A DNA stretch of 12,934 nt from DASWHK01 sp036398215 (lineage in GTDB: Bacteria; Acidobacteriota; UBA890), in assembly GCA_036398215.1 (NCBI GenBank), contig DASWHK010000114.1, positions 1 through 12,934 on the forward strand, in the 5' to 3' direction. The position numbers were made by a program, and so were the translations under genes. Positions 11,177 to 12,934 of the stretch are shown piece after piece. Positions within the stretch are counted from its first letter, which is position 1, and every line of letters begins with the position of its first letter. The notes beneath the pieces are model-generated. The model did not search any database and had not been told where the DNA came from. It worked only from the letters and a program-made list of their open reading frames with translations.

Positions 11177-12934
11177 TCAGCGGCGCCGCACGTTCAGCTC
11201 GATGCGGTGCTCACCGCTGACCACGTACTCGACCTGCTCGGCGCCCTCCGCCAGCACGGTATTGCGCAGCGCGACGGTCTCGCCGCTGGTGTTGCCGCCG
11301 GTCAGGACCTCGAGCACCGAGGGCGGCAGCGACGGCATGGGTCGGCCGCCGTAGAAGGCGCCCGCGTCGGGACGCGACAGCCGGTAGTAGACGCGGTCGC
11401 TGGGACGGGTCTTGTTGAGCTTCTCGATGAGCTGGCCGATGCTCTGCGGCGGATACAGCTCCGGGCCGGGGCGGCTCTGTTCCTGGGAGAACAGCGCGGC
11501 GTCGCCCACCTGCAGGGTGAGCGGCCCGGGCGCCAGACCGTCGGGGATCCGCAAGCCGATCTCGATGTCGGTCTCGGGCTGCCGGTAGGGCTTGAGCCAG
11601 ACGGTGACGGTGAGCTCATCGCCGGGACGCACGTCGGTACGATCGGCCCAGATGCGGGTGATCTCGGCGACCCGGCGATCGGAACGCATGGTGATCTCGA
11701 GGTCGACGCCGCGCACCTCGATCGGCTCGAACGGGTTGTCGTAGAGCTGCTCGTAGATCGAAGTGATGGTCTGCGAGAGAGGGAAGTAGGCCTGGCCCGG
11801 CGACGAGAACAGGTTGTCGATCCGCACCGCGCCCAGCTCCGGGTCGAGGCGAAGCTCGCCGGCAACCTGCAGGGCGCTGTCGCCGAGCAGGGCGCCAACG
11901 CTCTGCAGGCCGTTGGCGAGGCCCAGGAACAGGAGCGTCGGCGACAGCGACTTGTCGGTGAGCATCTCGAAGCTCAGCTCTTCCTCGACGCCCGCCCCCT
12001 GGATGCCGATGCGCACCGGGATCATCGGCGGCGGCGGCCCGACCACGCCGAGGATACCGGCCAGCCGATCCTGGCGGATGGAGCCGATCACCTGCGTGCC
12101 CGCGGCGGTGAGCTTCTGGGAGTCGGCCATGCTGTTGATCACCATCAGGACCTCGGCCCCCACCATCGGGAAGTCGACGTTGCCGCCCTGCATGAACGGG
12201 TGTCCGAAGGCCAGCACCCGCTCGCCGTCGACCCAGGTGACCGTGCCGGTGGCCGTCAACGACAGGTCGCCGCGCATGAGCTGGGCGGCCACCGCGCTGC
12301 CCGGCTTCAAGGGCCCCGATAGCCGCGGGTTCTGCGAGACGCCGCCGAGGGTCGGCTGCCAGCCCATCGCCGCGAACAAGGGGCCGAGCCGGCGCACCAC
12401 CTCGGGATGGGCACCGCCGATCGACACCGGGGTGAGGATCGGCGCGATCCCGGCGGCCCCGACCGCCGGCTGCAACGTCGCCATCTCGGGCGTCCGCCCG
12501 CGCATCAGGTCGGCCGCCGCCGCCACCATCCCGGCGCCGGCGGAGGCGCCGGCCGCCGCCTCGGGACGGGTCGCCTCGCTCTCCGCCAGGCGCAGCATGT
12601 TGTCGATCGGGGTGATCCCGGCGATCGGCTCGGTGGCAAACGCGCCGAGCCGGTAGGCGACCGCCCCGACCAGCTTGCCATCGACGTACACGGGGCTGCC
12701 GCTCATCCCCGCCGCCACCCCGCTCCGCTCCAGCCCCAGCCCCGACAGGCGGGCGATGATCAACGCCTGCTTGGGCTGTATGTTGTCGAGGACGCCGAGG
12801 ATCTCGACGCCGAACTCCTCGGGCTCGGTGCCGCGCACGACGGTATAGCCGACCCCCGTCATGCCGGCGCGGACCTCCTCCACTCCCATCGTCTCGGGGG
12901 CAGCGGTGGCCGTGGCGGGAAGCTGGGCGGCCGG
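11177..12934 (-). CDS. SpoIVB-type peptidase S55 domain protein, N-terminus cut by window edge
   Basis: The frame is open to the right edge (585 visible residues). The 15 codons before the first in-window ATG (12889) read like the end of an exported N-terminus (PAAQLPATATAAPET), so the true start lies outside. Numbering from that ATG: MGVEEVRAGMTGVGYTVVRG at 1-20 and EFGVEILGVLDN at 25-36 open the S55 domain; GMSGSPVYVDGKLVGAVAYR at 61-80 carries the proposed nucleophile Ser63; ITPIDNML at 92-99; an Ala/Gly linker spans about 107-125; TGTVTWVDGERVLAFGHPF at 214-232 carries His230; and QVIGSIRQDRLAGILGVVG spans 266-284. Residues beyond about 300 form a beta-rich C-terminal part with no family I recognise. 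In SpoIVB this domain cleaves SpoIVFA during sporulation; here the substrate is unknown and protease activity is unproven. The motif order is reversed relative to SpoIVB. Upstream of the propeller gene across a 150-nt gap. Confidence 0.85.
   Translation of the reverse strand, partial: PAAQLPATATAAPETMGVEEVRAGMTGVGYTVVRGTEPEEFGVEILGVLDNIQPKQALIIARLSGLGLERSGVAAGMSGSPVYVDGKLVGAVAYRLGAFATEPIAGITPIDNMLRLAESEATRPEAAAGASAGAGMVAAAADLMRGRTPEMATLQPAVGAAGIAPILTPVSIGGAHPEVVRRLGPLFAAMGWQPTLGGVSQNPRLSGPLKPGSAVAAQLMRGDLSLTATGTVTWVDGERVLAFGHPFMQGGNVDFPMVGAEVLMVINSMADSQKLTAAGTQVIGSIRQDRLAGILGVVGPPPPMIPVRIGIQGAGVEEELSFEMLTDKSLSPTLLFLGLANGLQSVGALLGDSALQVAGELRLDPELGAVRIDNLFSSPGQAYFPLSQTITSIYEQLYDNPFEPIEVRGVDLEITMRSDRRVAEITRIWADRTDVRPGDELTVTVWLKPYRQPETDIEIGLRIPDGLAPGPLTLQVGDAALFSQEQSRPGPELYPPQSIGQLIEKLNKTRPSDRVYYRLSRPDAGAFYGGRPMPSLPPSVLEVLTGGNTSGETVALRNTVLAEGAEQVEYVVSGEHRIELNVRRR

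Noticed and set aside
1..12934. CRISPR arrays, tRNA or rRNA genes, insertion sequences, phage genes
   Set aside because: None found on reading both strands. The only tandem repeats are the intragenic 9-nt tracts, which have no spacers.

Overview
This is a very GC-rich bacterial chromosome segment with strong G/C bias at third codon positions. That bias explains the many long overlapping open frames, which I treat as shadows. The gene content is mostly core (biotin protein ligase, ValRS, RsmA, UppP, FtsK) plus an envelope gene set with a SpoIVB-type S55 peptidase-domain protein and a secreted beta-propeller protein. Proteins of that last kind are familiar from Acidobacteriota and related GC-rich, non-sporulating lineages. 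I favour Acidobacteriota (possibly Thermoanaerobaculia), but this is an inference from gene style and no marker gene here proves it. I see no phage, transposon, CRISPR, rRNA or tRNA features.

Layout. (1) 1-3404, minus strand: valS followed by birA, 9 nt apart and in the same frame; birA runs off the left edge. (2) 3405-3705: a divergent intergenic region with a plausible promoter on each side. (3) 3706-8049, plus strand: rsmA, uppP (overlapping rsmA by 4 nt) and ftsK, the last behind a 76-nt gap that ends in an inverted repeat over its ribosome binding site. (4) 8050-8132: a convergent gap with an 8-bp perfect inverted repeat. (5) 8133-12934, minus strand: S55 peptidase-domain protein (5' end outside the window), 150-nt gap with a possible promoter, beta-propeller/Ig-like secreted protein, then a small SpoIIAB/RsbW-type ATP-binding protein 17 nt downstream.

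How the genes work together. The left and middle blocks are housekeeping: protein biotinylation and tRNA charging, 16S rRNA dimethylation, undecaprenyl phosphate recycling for the cell wall, and chromosome translocation at division. The right block looks like an envelope or signalling cassette: an exported S55 protein and an exported propeller encoded with a cytoplasmic GHKL-type kinase/anti-sigma-like protein. No sigma factor or STAS partner is visible.

Most notable points. The S55 protein has its Ser motif (GMSGSP) before its Gly-His motif, the opposite of the SpoIVB order, which suggests a circularly permuted domain. Three separate tracts of 9-nt-period degenerate tandem repeats encode tripeptide repeats inside rsmA and the propeller gene. 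ValS, RsmA and UppP each carry an extra low-complexity insert of about 25-45 residues. A dyad covers the ftsK ribosome binding site.
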